Shown here: piece after piece, positions 52,909 to 62,400 of the stretch
Numbering within the stretch: position 1 is the first letter of the stretch
Layout: each line of letters starts with the position of its first letter
Assembly (NCBI RefSeq): GCF_012935325.2
Contig: NZ_JABBYG020000007.1
Location: 1 to 64,000 of the forward strand
Direction of reading: 5' to 3'
Origin: Paenibacillus sp. PL91
GTDB lineage: Bacteria > Bacillota > Bacilli > Paenibacillales > Paenibacillaceae
DNA: 64,000 bases
Position numbers and translations under genes: made by a program
The notes under the pieces: generated by a model
Database searches by the model: none
The model's input: only the letters and a program-made list of their open reading frames with translations
Told to the model about the DNA's origin: nothing

Positions 52909-53790
52909 ATGTCGATTATACTTCAGCTCGTCATTAGCGGGCTTTCGGTTGGATGTCTATATGCCCTGATCGCGCTTGGCTACAGCTTGACGTTTGTAGT
53001 GAATGGGACGCTGAATATGTCGCAAGGACAGCTGGTCATGCTCGGCGGGGTGCTTATGTTCGGCTTCTCCGAGCTTCTGCACCTTCCCTTCTTCGCTTCA
53101 TTCGCGCTTGCTGCGCTTATCGTAGGGCTGCTGAATTTAGGAATTGAGCGACTGGCGATCCGCAAGTTCGACAAAGGCGCAAATTCGATCGAGTGGGTGC
53201 TCAGCACGATTGCGGTCGGCATTATTATTCAAGACGTTGCCCTCTATATTAACGGTCCGGATGAAGGCGTGACGCCTTCCCCGGTGGGCGATCAGATGCT
53301 TCGCATCTTTGGAGCCGGCATCTATTGGAAGGAGTTTATTTTTCTTCCGGTTGTCGGGGTATTGCTGGTGCTTCTGATTTTATTTTACAAAAAATCGCAC
53401 TGGGGCTTATGGCTGCGGGCGACGGCGGACAATCGGACGGCGGTTGAGATTATGGGCGTCAGCAGCAACAAAATCGTTGCGGTCGCTTATGTGCTTAGCG
53501 GTCTGCTGGCAGGAATTGGCGGCGCATTAATGTCTACCAATTACGCGGTTTCCGTCGATATCGGGCTGCCGCTTGGACTTAAGGCGATATCCGTAGCGAT
53601 TCTTGCAGGCGTGAACAATCCAAAGGGCATCGTTGCCGCTGGACTTATTTTGGGCATATCGGAAGCGTTCATCGGACAGTACATTTCGACGGCATTTCGG
53701 GAAATGTTCGTTTATGGCTTAGTTATTCTTGTGCTGTATTGGAAGCCGATGGGCCTCTTCAATGCGCGCAAAACTATCGTTAAAGTGTAA
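52909..53790 (+). CDS. LivH-type ABC transporter permease
   Basis: 293-residue membrane protein with about eight helices. Family text includes 'YALIALGYSLTFVVNGTLNMSQGQ' (about 19-42; core GYSLTFVVNGTLNMSQG), 'LWLRATADNRTAVEIMGV' near 172, and 'LSGLLAGIGGALMS'. ATG 52909 has AAGAGGG six bases upstream; an ATG at 52903 is too close to it. It follows the binding-protein gene by 27 bp. Confidence 0.92.
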   Translation: MSIILQLVISGLSVGCLYALIALGYSLTFVVNGTLNMSQGQLVMLGGVLMFGFSELLHLPFFASFALAALIVGLLNLGIERLAIRKFDKGANSIEWVLSTIAVGIIIQDVALYINGPDEGVTPSPVGDQMLRIFGAGIYWKEFIFLPVVGVLLVLLILFYKKSHWGLWLRATADNRTAVEIMGVSSNKIVAVAYVLSGLLAGIGGALMSTNYAVSVDIGLPLGLKAISVAILAGVNNPKGIVAAGLILGISEAFIGQYISTAFREMFVYGLVILVLYWKPMGLFNARKTIVKV

Positions 53791-53815
53791 TTTTGGATCG
53801 TCAGGGGGTGCGCAG

Positions 53816-55645
53816 ATGAATCAACTTATAAGGCAAAGCTTTGGCTATCGCATGGCTGCAGGGTGGATTGCCGGTCTTGCAGCCGTCGGGCTGCTTGCCG
53901 CAGGCCCTTGGATGGTCGATACGTACTATTTGAATCTATTGTTTATGATCGGCATTTTTGTGATCACCTGCACAGGCATGAATATTTTGATCGGCTATTG
54001 CGGCATCGTCTCGATCGGGCATGCGGGATTGATGGCGATTGGCGCGTATATGTCCTCCTTCCTCAGCACCAAATATGGATTATCCTTCTGGACCGTTGCG
54101 CTGGTGGGCATGCTCGTATCGCTGCTGATTGGAAGCTTGATTGCGATCCCGACTATTAGGGCGGGAGGCGTTTACTTATCAATGATTACAATCGCCTTTG
54201 GCGTCGTTATCCATGAGGTGCTTATTCGGTGGGATGCCTTCTCTGGCGGGCCGCTTGGCATTTCCGGTATTGCGAAGCCGCAAGTCGCCGCCTATACATT
54301 CGATTTAAAGAGCATGTATTTGTTCGTGCTCGCCCTTGCTATCGTCGCGCTGCTGCTTGCTCGCAACCTGCGCCGCTCCTCATGGGGAAGAGCGATGATC
54401 GCGACCAAGGAAAATGAAATTGCCGCAGCTTCTCTTGGCATTCGAAAGTTTACCGTGCAGTACGCGGGGTTTGCGATTAGCTCGGTGCTGGCTGGTTTGT
54501 CGGGCGCGATTTACGCCCATACAAATAGCTTTATTAGTCCGGATACGTATAACTTCCAAACGTCCGTCCAACTGGTGCTCATCGTTATTTTGGGCGGCGC
54601 GGGGAGAGTGCTTGGACCGGTTATCGGTGCCGCCATCATCGTATTTTTGCCTGAGGTGCTTGATATGGAGAAGCTTCGGATGGCTTTGTACGGCGGCATT
54701 ATGTTTGCGGTGCTGTTCTTCCTGCCGAAGGGAATTGTCGGCACGCTCGCCGGCTGGCTTGCACCATGGCTTAGCCGATTTGCTGGCAAGGAAAATAGAA
54801 GGGCATCGGGGCAGACCGATATTGAAAAAGGGCTATTCTCCGCGTCATTGCAGGCAGGGGAGAAGCAGATGCTCGTGCTTGAGGGCATCAACAAGCATTT
54901 TGGCGGGCTGCATGCGCTGAAAGATGTCAGTCTTACCGTAGCCTCGGGTACGATTCACTCATTAGTAGGGCCGAACGGCGCCGGTAAAACAACGCTGCTT
55001 AACGTTATATCAGGACTGTACAGCGCAGATCAAGGCTCGTTTGCGCTTCACGGGAAGCCGCTCGTGCCGCGCTCGCTCTCCGCTGTGGCTGAGCTTGGCA
55101 TTGCTCGAACATTTCAGCACTCTCGGTTGTTTAAGGAGCTATCCGTGCTCGAGAATGTGATGACGGGCATGACAAAGCGCGAGCGCAGCGGGTTCGGGTC
55201 GTCGCTGCTTCGAACGCCTAAGCAGCTCCGTTTGGAGCGGGTGATGGAGGAGCGTTCCCACGATCTGCTGGACTTGATCGGATACGAAGGCGATCGGCAT
55301 ATGCCGGCAAGCCAGCTGCCGTATGGCCATCAGCGAATGGTCGAGATTGCCCGCGCGCTCGCGACAGCGCCAAGCCTGCTCCTCCTTGATGAGCCGGCGG
55401 CAGGCATGACGGCGGCCGAAATCGAGCAGCTGGAGGAGCTGCTTCGCAAGCTCGTTGAGCATGGCATGACGGTCATTTTAATTGAGCATCATATGGATTT
55501 TGTGCAGCGTGTATCCGATACGGTCACGGTGCTTGATTTTGGCAAAATTATCGGAACCGGAAGCCCGGAGCAAATGCTGAGCGACCCGCGCGTCATTCAG
55601 GCTTACCTAGGCGGAGAGGAGGTGGCTGCCGGTGCTGAGCATTAA
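53816..55645 (+). CDS. Fused LivM permease and LivG ATPase
   Basis: 609-residue fusion. Residues 1 to about 330 are a LivM-type permease ('GYCGIVSIGHAGLMAIGAYM', 'RSSWGRAMIATKENEIAAASLGI' with core MIATKENEIAAASLG). From about 345 a LivG-type ATPase follows, with Walker A 'GPNGAGKTT' (about 385), signature 'LPYGHQRMVEIARAL' (about 500), Walker B 'LLLLDEPAAG' and 'LIEHHMDFV'. The two halves are separate genes in most transporters. ATG 53816 has AGGGGGTG upstream; the frame runs back into livH without a ribosome site. It overlaps the next ATPase gene by 14 bases. Confidence 0.92.
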   Translation: MNQLIRQSFGYRMAAGWIAGLAAVGLLAAGPWMVDTYYLNLLFMIGIFVITCTGMNILIGYCGIVSIGHAGLMAIGAYMSSFLSTKYGLSFWTVALVGMLVSLLIGSLIAIPTIRAGGVYLSMITIAFGVVIHEVLIRWDAFSGGPLGISGIAKPQVAAYTFDLKSMYLFVLALAIVALLLARNLRRSSWGRAMIATKENEIAAASLGIRKFTVQYAGFAISSVLAGLSGAIYAHTNSFISPDTYNFQTSVQLVLIVILGGAGRVLGPVIGAAIIVFLPEVLDMEKLRMALYGGIMFAVLFFLPKGIVGTLAGWLAPWLSRFAGKENRRASGQTDIEKGLFSASLQAGEKQMLVLEGINKHFGGLHALKDVSLTVASGTIHSLVGPNGAGKTTLLNVISGLYSADQGSFALHGKPLVPRSLSAVAELGIARTFQHSRLFKELSVLENVMTGMTKRERSGFGSSLLRTPKQLRLERVMEERSHDLLDLIGYEGDRHMPASQLPYGHQRMVEIARALATAPSLLLLDEPAAGMTAAEIEQLEELLRKLVEHGMTVILIEHHMDFVQRVSDTVTVLDFGKIIGTGSPEQMLSDPRVIQAYLGGEEVAAGAEH

Positions 55646-56348
55646 AGGACTGGATGTTCGCTACGGCGCTATCCATGCGTTAAAGGGAATAGATGTGGAG
55701 TTGAAGAAAGGCGAGATCGTAGCAGTCATCGGCTCGAACGGCGCTGGCAAGACGACCCTTCTCCAATCGGTTCTCGGACTCGTTCGTCCGCATGCAGGCG
55801 TTATTGAGCTGGATGGCAAGCCGATTACCCAGCTGTCCGCTAACAAAACGTCGAATCTTGGCGTATCGCTCGTGCCGGAAGGGCGCGAGGTGTTTGGCAC
55901 GCTGTCGGTTGTCGAAAATTTGCGGATGGGACTGAAAAAGAAGATCGGTTCCGTTTCGAAGCAGCAATTCGATAAAGAGCTGGAGCTGGTTTTTGAACGG
56001 TTTCCTCGCCTGCTGGAGCGGCGCAACCAGCTTGCCTATACGCTTAGCGGCGGCGAGCAACAGATGCTGGTCCTATCGCGGGCGATGATCAGCAAGCCGA
56101 AGCTGCTGCTGCTCGACGAACCATCACTAGGGCTTGCTCCCATTATCGTAAACGAGATATTTGCTACCATAAAAGAATTAGCCTATGACGGGACTTCGAT
56201 ATTGCTCGTCGAGCAGATGGCGCATAAGGCGCTGTCGATTGCGAAGCGAGGATACGTCGTTGATAATGGAGCTATTGCTTTACACGGGACGTCCGCTGCG
56301 CTTCTGAATGACGATCGCATGATTAAAGCCTATCTAGGCGCACATTAA
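55632..56348 (+). CDS. LivF-type ABC transporter ATPase
   Basis: 238-residue ATPase. Walker A 'GSNGAGKTT' is near residue 37, then 'LVPEGREVFGTLSVVENLRM' (LivF hallmark), signature 'LSGGEQQMLVLSRAM' near 139, Walker B 'LLLLDEPSLGLAP', and 'LLVEQMAHKAL'. GTG 55632 lies inside the end of the livM-livG fusion gene, with a GAGGAGG-type site upstream, so translation is coupled. It completes the importer: one binding protein, two permeases and two ATPase domains. Confidence 0.93.
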   Translation: MLSIKGLDVRYGAIHALKGIDVELKKGEIVAVIGSNGAGKTTLLQSVLGLVRPHAGVIELDGKPITQLSANKTSNLGVSLVPEGREVFGTLSVVENLRMGLKKKIGSVSKQQFDKELELVFERFPRLLERRNQLAYTLSGGEQQMLVLSRAMISKPKLLLLDEPSLGLAPIIVNEIFATIKELAYDGTSILLVEQMAHKALSIAKRGYVVDNGAIALHGTSAALLNDDRMIKAYLGAH

Positions 56349-56376
56349 CTAAAAGATGAAGTAGAGGGTGACGAAC

Positions 56377-57579
56377 GTGAGCATCACAAAAATTAACCGT
56401 ATTCGCATAAATGACAGCCTGTTTGATATCACGCTGGATGTAGAAAAGGGTATTATTTCGCATAAAGCGCCTAGCAACAACAACTCCGCCGGTGAGTCAG
56501 CTGGGGTTAAGGATGCCGAGGGCTTGCTTTATTTGCCGGCAACGACCGATATGCATATCCATCTGGACAAACATTTTCTTGGCGAGCCGTGGAAGCCGCT
56601 GCAGCCGTTTATAACATTGCCCGGGCAATTAGCGTTTGAAAAGGCGATGCTTGCATCGCTGCCGACCACGGTATCCGAGCGGGCTCGCCGCCTTATCGAC
56701 CTGCTGCTCAGCCATGGCACGACCAAAATTCGGACGCATGTGGACGTTGATCCGCAAATCGGCATTTCGCATTTGGAGCATGTCTTGCAGGTCCGTGAGG
56801 AGTATCGCGGCGTAATGGAAATCGAGATCGTCGCGTTTCCGCAGCAGGGGCTGCTGCGGTCGGATTCGCTGGGAGTCATGAAGGAAGCGCTGCGCGCGGG
56901 TGCCGAGTATGTCGGCGGCGTTGATCCAGCAGGGCTGGACCGCCTTGTCGATCGCAGCCTGGATACGATGTTCGAGCTTAGCGCTGAATTTGATGCCGGC
57001 GTCGATCTTCATTTGCATGACCCTGGCCATTTAGGCTTGTACACGATTAGCCGGTTCGCCGATCTAACGGAACAAGCGGGCAAAGGCGGCAGAACCGCGG
57101 TTAGCCATGCGTATTGTTTAGGGCAAGTATCCGAAGCGGAATCAAGAGAGCTGGCACGGCAGTTGAAGGCTAGCGACGTGGCGATTATTACGAGCGTTCC
57201 GCTGGATCGGCCGATGCCGCGTGTTGATCAGCTTTTGGCTGAAGGCGTACGCGTACATGTTGGCTCAGACAATATTTTGGATGCGTGGAGCCCGTTCGGA
57301 AACGGAGACTTGCTTGCTAGAGGCGCGAAGGTTGCTGAGAAATTTGGCTGGATACTTGATGACGCGCTGCTGCAAACGTATCCGCTTATATCGGCAGGCA
57401 AGCTTGCGCCGGAGGTTGGCGACTCTGCCAGCTTCATGCTTGTATCCGCAGTGAACGCGAAGCACGCGATTGCATCAGCTCCTGTTCGGGAGGCTGCTTT
57501 CTCGGGTGGTAAGCTGATAGGCGGCAAATGGGCAGAGGTACAGCCGAAAAAGGCTGATCATGCCGGCTTGATGATTTAA
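56377..57579 (+). CDS. Cytosine-deaminase-like amidohydrolase B
   Basis: About 400 residues of the amidohydrolase superfamily, only distantly like amidohydrolase A. Sites are His-x-His in 'TTDMHIHLDKHFLG' (about 57), 'IRTHVDVDPQIG', 'VDLHLHDPGHLG' (about 208), 'AVSHAYCLG' and 'GSDNILDAWSPFG' (about 295), where the metal-binding Asp is kept. GTG 56377 follows AGAGGGTGA; GTG 56368 is too close. It is cytoplasmic and last in the operon. Deamination or amide/ring hydrolysis of an imported N-heterocycle is likely; the exact substrate is not predictable. Confidence 0.88.
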   Translation: MSITKINRIRINDSLFDITLDVEKGIISHKAPSNNNSAGESAGVKDAEGLLYLPATTDMHIHLDKHFLGEPWKPLQPFITLPGQLAFEKAMLASLPTTVSERARRLIDLLLSHGTTKIRTHVDVDPQIGISHLEHVLQVREEYRGVMEIEIVAFPQQGLLRSDSLGVMKEALRAGAEYVGGVDPAGLDRLVDRSLDTMFELSAEFDAGVDLHLHDPGHLGLYTISRFADLTEQAGKGGRTAVSHAYCLGQVSEAESRELARQLKASDVAIITSVPLDRPMPRVDQLLAEGVRVHVGSDNILDAWSPFGNGDLLARGAKVAEKFGWILDDALLQTYPLISAGKLAPEVGDSASFMLVSAVNAKHAIASAPVREAAFSGGKLIGGKWAEVQPKKADHAGLMI

Positions 57580-57934
57580 GGCGGAGCATTTGTTCATACT
57601 GCGTGCTTTTCTATTCTGTATGATTGGCTGTCTTTCGCAAAGCGACCATAGAGTGTTAGACGCCTAATGCAGTAACAAGGGCCGCAGCTGATTCAGACCG
57701 GACATTCGTGCGTGCATAAGACGATATGTGAGGGCTGGCGTATGCCGGCCCTTTTTTATATTGCTGCAAAGCTAAAGAAACGATGCCATCTGTTCTATTA
57801 TTTGTACTTGCTGCTGTTATTTTCGTCCTTCAAAGTGGGGAGCTAGCGCAGTTTCCAGGTTTTCAATAACGGATGAGCAAGGTGGCATAGGGTATCGGCA
57901 AAAGGGCAGACTAGCGGATGAACTGTACTTTCAT
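57580..57934. other. Intergenic stretch with one terminator
   Basis: 355 bp without a supported gene. A terminator at 57731-57757 is the only clear element: AGGGC-T-GGC / GCC-G-GCCCT then TTTTTT. Nothing else was recognised. Confidence 0.6.
57731..57757 (+). terminator. Rho-independent terminator of the amidohydrolase/Liv operon
   Basis: A 9-bp stem with one G-U pair and a 4-base loop is followed by six T. It lies 150 bp after the last stop codon. Confidence 0.88.
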
Positions 57935-57988
57935 TTGACATGAAACCTATGGGTGTCCTATAATGACGATACGAAACCAAATGGTTTC
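57935..57988 (+). promoter_or_regulatory. Promoter with ArsR-type palindromic operator
   Basis: TTGACA (57935-57940), 18 bp, then a perfect TATAAT (57959-57964). Eight bases later comes the perfect 16-bp palindrome GAAACCAAATGGTTTC (57973-57988), covering the start point. It is the expected operator for the ArsR-family protein encoded at 58467. Confidence 0.85.
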
Positions 57989-58036
57989 ATATTATCGAAA
58001 ATAGAAGTTATGGACAATATTGATGGAGGTCATCAA

Positions 58037-58465
58037 ATGGGGAACAACAATACGCAAGGAGCTTTGCCCGATATTCGCCAAACGCTTGTACTTAACGCGC
58101 CAATTCAGAAGGTATGGGATGCGGTGGCAACGTCTGAAGGCATCGCGGCATGGTTTATGCCAAATAATTTTCAGCCCGAGATCGGCTATGAGTTTCATTT
58201 GGAAGCAGGGCCATTCGGTAAGTCGCCTTGCAAGGTAACGGTGCTTGATCCGCCGAATCGCCTTACGTTCGAATGGGGCAAAGACTGGTCACTAACATTT
58301 GAGCTTGTTGCTCTGGAGAGCAAAACGGAATTTACGCTTATTCATGCAGGCTGGGATGCAGATAAGGTTACTGAATTCGGACAGCCACATGATGTGGTTC
58401 GCGACACCATGTCGGGAGGCTGGGTCGGTATCGTACAAAAACTCAGCAAGTATGTAGAGGCTTAA
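58037..58465 (+). CDS. SRPBCC (AHSA1-type) domain protein
   Basis: 142-residue START-like protein. 'IRQTLVLNAPIQKVWDAVAT' (about 13-32), 'FHLEAGPFGKSPCKVTVLDP' and 'RLTFEWGKDWSLTFEL' are characteristic of the activator-of-Hsp90 homologue 1 family in bacteria, which binds small hydrophobic ligands. ATG 58037 has GGAGG upstream; earlier in-frame codons overlap the promoter and operator. Such genes are very often paired with an ArsR-type regulator, as here with a one-base gap. The function in such pairs is not established. Confidence 0.88.
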   Translation: MGNNNTQGALPDIRQTLVLNAPIQKVWDAVATSEGIAAWFMPNNFQPEIGYEFHLEAGPFGKSPCKVTVLDPPNRLTFEWGKDWSLTFELVALESKTEFTLIHAGWDADKVTEFGQPHDVVRDTMSGGWVGIVQKLSKYVEA

Positions 58466-58466
58466 G

Positions 58467-58850
58467 ATGGCAGATGCCGCACCGAAGCATGATGTGTTCC
58501 AAGCGATTGCCGATCCGACCAGACGCAGGCTGCTGCATCTGCTAGGTGACGAGGAGCTGCCAGTCACCGTTTTAAGCGGCCATTTTACGATGAGCCGTAC
58601 GGCTGTGTCGAAGCATTTGCGCGTATTGGCGGATGCCGGGCTCGTGAAGGAACGCAAGGTTGGACGGGAAACGCGCTATCGGCTGGACCCGGAGCCGCTG
58701 CTTGAGCTTAAGCGCTGGCTGGCCTATTACGAGCGCTATTGGGAAAATAAATTATTGGCGCTTAAACGTTTTGTTGAAGCCGATGGGGATAACGCTGCTG
58801 GGGAGACATTTGGCCCGCTTACATTGGCAGACCGGGATTCCGGCAAATAA
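58467..58850 (+). CDS. ArsR-family transcriptional regulator
   Basis: 127-residue winged-helix protein. 'HDVFQAIADPTRRRLLHLLG' (about 7-26), 'FTMSRTAVSKHLRVLADAGL' and 'RETRYRLDPEPL' are diagnostic. There is no cysteine cluster for metal sensing, so it belongs to the metal-independent branch usually coupled to SRPBCC proteins. It begins one base after the SRPBCC stop and probably represses the pair through the palindrome at 57973. Confidence 0.92.
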   Translation: MADAAPKHDVFQAIADPTRRRLLHLLGDEELPVTVLSGHFTMSRTAVSKHLRVLADAGLVKERKVGRETRYRLDPEPLLELKRWLAYYERYWENKLLALKRFVEADGDNAAGETFGPLTLADRDSGK

Positions 58851-58863
58851 TCGGTTATAAAAG

Positions 58864-58915
58864 CAGGGGCTGTCTAACAAGGTTATTGACCTTGAAAGGC
58901 AGCCTCTGTTTTTTT
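58864..58915 (+). terminator. Rho-independent terminator
   Basis: CAGGGGCTG / CAGCCTCTG arms with an inner AGGT/ACCT stem are followed by T7. It ends the SRPBCC-ArsR transcript. Confidence 0.88.
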
Positions 58916-59436
58916 CCTTTTGTCTTGAGTGTTGAGTCACCTAATCCGAATTCCGATCTGAGAGATGCTCCTCCCATACTTGCTCCATTTGCAAAAATAA
59001 GTCTAGGTAATAGATCTAATGCGGCATCGAAGTTCCGCCCAAATAACCTCTAGGCGCTGTGTGGTCAAATATGTCCCCTTTGCCTCATTTTTGAGCTGTA
59101 GCTGCGGCTTTCGGATTATTTTAGAGGCTGTTAGACAGGAAATATAGGTGCTTTTGTACGGTAAAAACGTTGTTTATCCGTCTACTCGTGTCGAGCAAGC
59201 TCGAAAGTCAAATAATCAGCTGATTTTAGAAGGAATAATTCAGGTAGTTTACGCATGCGGACTCGCTAATAATTAAAGCTAATCGCTTAGCTGCAGATTT
59301 TGGTAATCGCTTACACCGAAAAATGATAGCGATTACAAAGTCGGCGATTCGTCTAATGGTCGATCATCAAGCAGAGCAAAGGGGGACGGCGGCTGTCATC
59401 TGAATGCTACAAAAAATGATTAAAGGAGTATGAAGA
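58916..59436. other. Leader region of the GH74-SLH gene
   Basis: 520 bp without a supported gene. It holds a short stretch recalling the 124-bp repeat (58996-59018: AATAAGTCTA then AATAGATCTA, left arms only) and three TAATCGCT-type motifs (59280-59336). A convincing sigma-A promoter was not identified by eye. AAAGGAG lies just before the gene start. Confidence 0.6.
59280..59336. promoter_or_regulatory. Three TAATCGCTTA motifs, candidate operator cluster
   Basis: TAATCGCTTA occurs at 59280-59289 and 59304-59313, exactly 24 bp apart. An inverted copy, TAGCGATTAC (59327-59336), forms with the second a GTAATCGCT...AGCGATTAC dyad. It lies 100-160 bp before the GH74 start, so it is probably a regulator binding cluster. 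The protein is not encoded nearby. Confidence 0.6.
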
Positions 59437-62400
59437 ATGATAAAGAAGCTATGTAGTTTAGTGCTTGCCGCTGCATTGGTAATGCCGGCAATAGGCGTCA
59501 ACGCGACCGTATTTGCGGAAGCTCAGACTTCTGCGCAGGCCTCATCAAATCAAAGCTATGAATGGGGCAGAGCTAAGGTTGTAGGCGGTGGTTTTGTTCC
59601 AGGCATTATTTATAACGAGAGCGAGAAGGATTTGATCTATGCGCGTACCGATATGGGCGGCGCTTATCGTTGGGATCCGGAAACGAGCAAATGGATACAG
59701 CTAATGGATTTTGTAAGCTTTGACGAGTGGAATATGCTTGGGGTGGAGAGCTTAGCGACAGACCCTGTCGATCCTGATCGGGTTTATATCGCATCGGGAA
59801 CGTATACGAATGATTGGACAGACATGAATGGCGTCATGCTGCGTTCAACCGACCGCGGAGATACGTGGCAGCGTACAGAGATGCCGTTCAAAATGGGCGG
59901 CAACATGCCGGGCCGCAACATGGGGGAGCGATTGTCCATCGATCCAAACGATAACCGTATTTTATACTTCGGAGCCCGAAGCGGCAACGGCCTATGGCGA
60001 AGCGCGGATTACGGGGAAACCTGGAGCAAAGTCGACAGCTTCACCGCTGCGGGCAATGTTGTTGATTATTACAACGACAAGGTTGGCGTGGCTTGGGTTG
60101 TTTTTGATAAATCGACAGGTACGGCAGGGCATGCCACGCAAACGATCTATGTCGGCGTGGCGGACACCGGCAATAGCATATATCGCAGCGTAGACGGAGG
60201 TGCAACGTGGGAAGCGGTGCCGGGCCAGCCAGCCGAGGGCTTCTTGCCAAACCATGGCGCGCTCTCTTCAACGGGCATGCTGTACGTCACCTATGCGAAG
60301 GAGCTTGGCCCATACAACGGCGGCGAGGGCTCCGTGCATAAATTAAATACGAAGACGGGCGAGTGGCAGGCGATAAGTCCGACTAAGGATACGGCCAATC
60401 CATACGGCGGCTTGGCGATTGATGCGCAGCATCCGGACACCATTATGGTTGCGACGATGAACAAATGGTGGCCAGACGAGTTTATTTATCGCAGCACCGA
60501 TGGCGGCGCGACTTGGGAGGATATGTGGACGCTCGATTATGGAAGGAATCCGACGAGGGTCAACAACTACACCCTGAACTATGAAATTGCTCCATGGCTC
60601 GATTGGGGCGAGGAAAAAAGCTTGCCGGAATCATCTCCTAAGCTGGGTTGGATGATCGGCGATCTCGAGATCGATCCTTTTAATTCGGATCGTATCATGT
60701 ACGGGACAGGCGCGACGCTGTATGGCTCGACGAATATGACGAATCTTGACCATGATGGCATCGTCGATATTGAGGTTTATGCCGACGGGATTGAAGAAAC
60801 GGCCATACTTGGCCTTGTAAGCCCACCTTCCGGCGCGCCGCTGCTAAGCGCAATGGGGGACATTGGCGGCTTCCGTCATGAGGATTTGAATAAAGCGCCG
60901 GAGATGATCACGAATCCATATTTAGGCTCCAGCACGGATATTGATTTTGCGGAATTGAACCCGGATATCGTCGTGCGTGTGGGCAATCACGGCGGGGATG
61001 GCGCGGAGAGGCGAATGGGTGTATCGACCGACAATGGCAAGACGTGGACGCCTGCTGCGAATGCTTGGGCGCCGCTTGCGGGGGATCAAACGGACGGCGG
61101 CTGGGTAGCTGTCGGCGCTGACGGCTCATCGATTGTATGGAGCCCATCGAATGCGCCCGCTGCTTCGCCAAGACCAGTGAGCTACTCCAACGATTTGGGC
61201 GCAACCTGGACGGCTGCTGCAGGCATTCCTGATGGCGCGCTTGTCTCCTCTGATCGCGTGAACCCGAATAAGTTTTACGGTTTTGCGAAGGACAAATTCT
61301 ACTATAGCGAGGATGGCGGAGCTACGTTCACGGAATCTGCAGCGACAGGTTTGCCGAGCGCTATTACGAGCAAATTCAAAGCAGTGCCCGGCAAGGAAGG
61401 CGACATTTGGCTCGGATCGGCTAAGGACAACAGCGATATCGAAAACGCTTATGGCCTTTTCCGTTCGACAGATTCCGGCAAAACCTTTGTAAAGGTCAGC
61501 AATGTGGAGGAAGCAGCTACGATAGGCTTTGGGAAAGCGAAGCCGGGCGAGGACTATATGGCTCTTTACTCTTACGCTAAAGTGAATGGCCAGTATGGCA
61601 TTTATCGTTCCGATGATGAGGCTGAGTCATGGGTTAGGATCAATGATGACAAGCACCAATTTGGTGCGGCTAACCGTACCTTGACAGGCGATCCACGGGT
61701 TTATGGCCGAGTCTACGTTGGAACGAACGGCCTTGGTATCGTAATAGGAGAAGCCGCTGCTTTGCCTGATGAAGTAAGCAGTGCAAGCGTGACGGCTGGT
61801 GACAGCATGCTGAGCGTAGCGTGGGTCGATCCAAGCAACGATAATTTGGCTAAAATAAAGCTTACGACGTCGAGCCCATCGGTTGCGGAGTCTGTCTATT
61901 TCAGCCCTAAAGGCGCGCTGCAAGCCGTTCTATCAGGTTTAACGAACGGTACGGAGTACACGGTGAAAATTCAAACGATTGATACAAGCGGCAAAGAATC
62001 GGAAGGCATTCTCGTCAAAGGCACGCCTCAAAGAGCGAGCACAGGCAACAACGGAAATGAAGGCGGCAACGGAAGCGGGAGCATCTCGGTGCCAGGCTCT
62101 TCGGTCGTGAACAATACGATTACAATGCAAGCGGCGGCAAATGCACAAGGCGAGGCAAGTGTTACGATATCGTCCGATGATTTGCTTAAGGCGATTCGGC
62201 AGTCAAACGATCAATCGATCACTGTAACGATCAGTACAGACGCGGCTTCTAACAAAGTACAAGTCAATGTCCCGATTGCTCCATTTACGGGCAGTAAGGA
62301 GCAGCGGATTCAATCCATTCGGATCGATACGGGCTTTGCAGCTGTGAAAATGTCCTCGAGTCTCCTGCAAGACGGAAAGGATAGCTTCCGGCTCACGGTT

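Noticed and set aside
53729..53815. Overlap of livH and the livM-livG fusion
   Set aside because: It arises only from extending the frame upstream. ATG 53816 with AGGGGGTG is the true start, leaving a 25-bp gap.
57953..58036. N-terminal extension of the SRPBCC protein
   Set aside because: It would cover the -10 box and operator; ATG 58037 has the proper ribosome site and matches family length.
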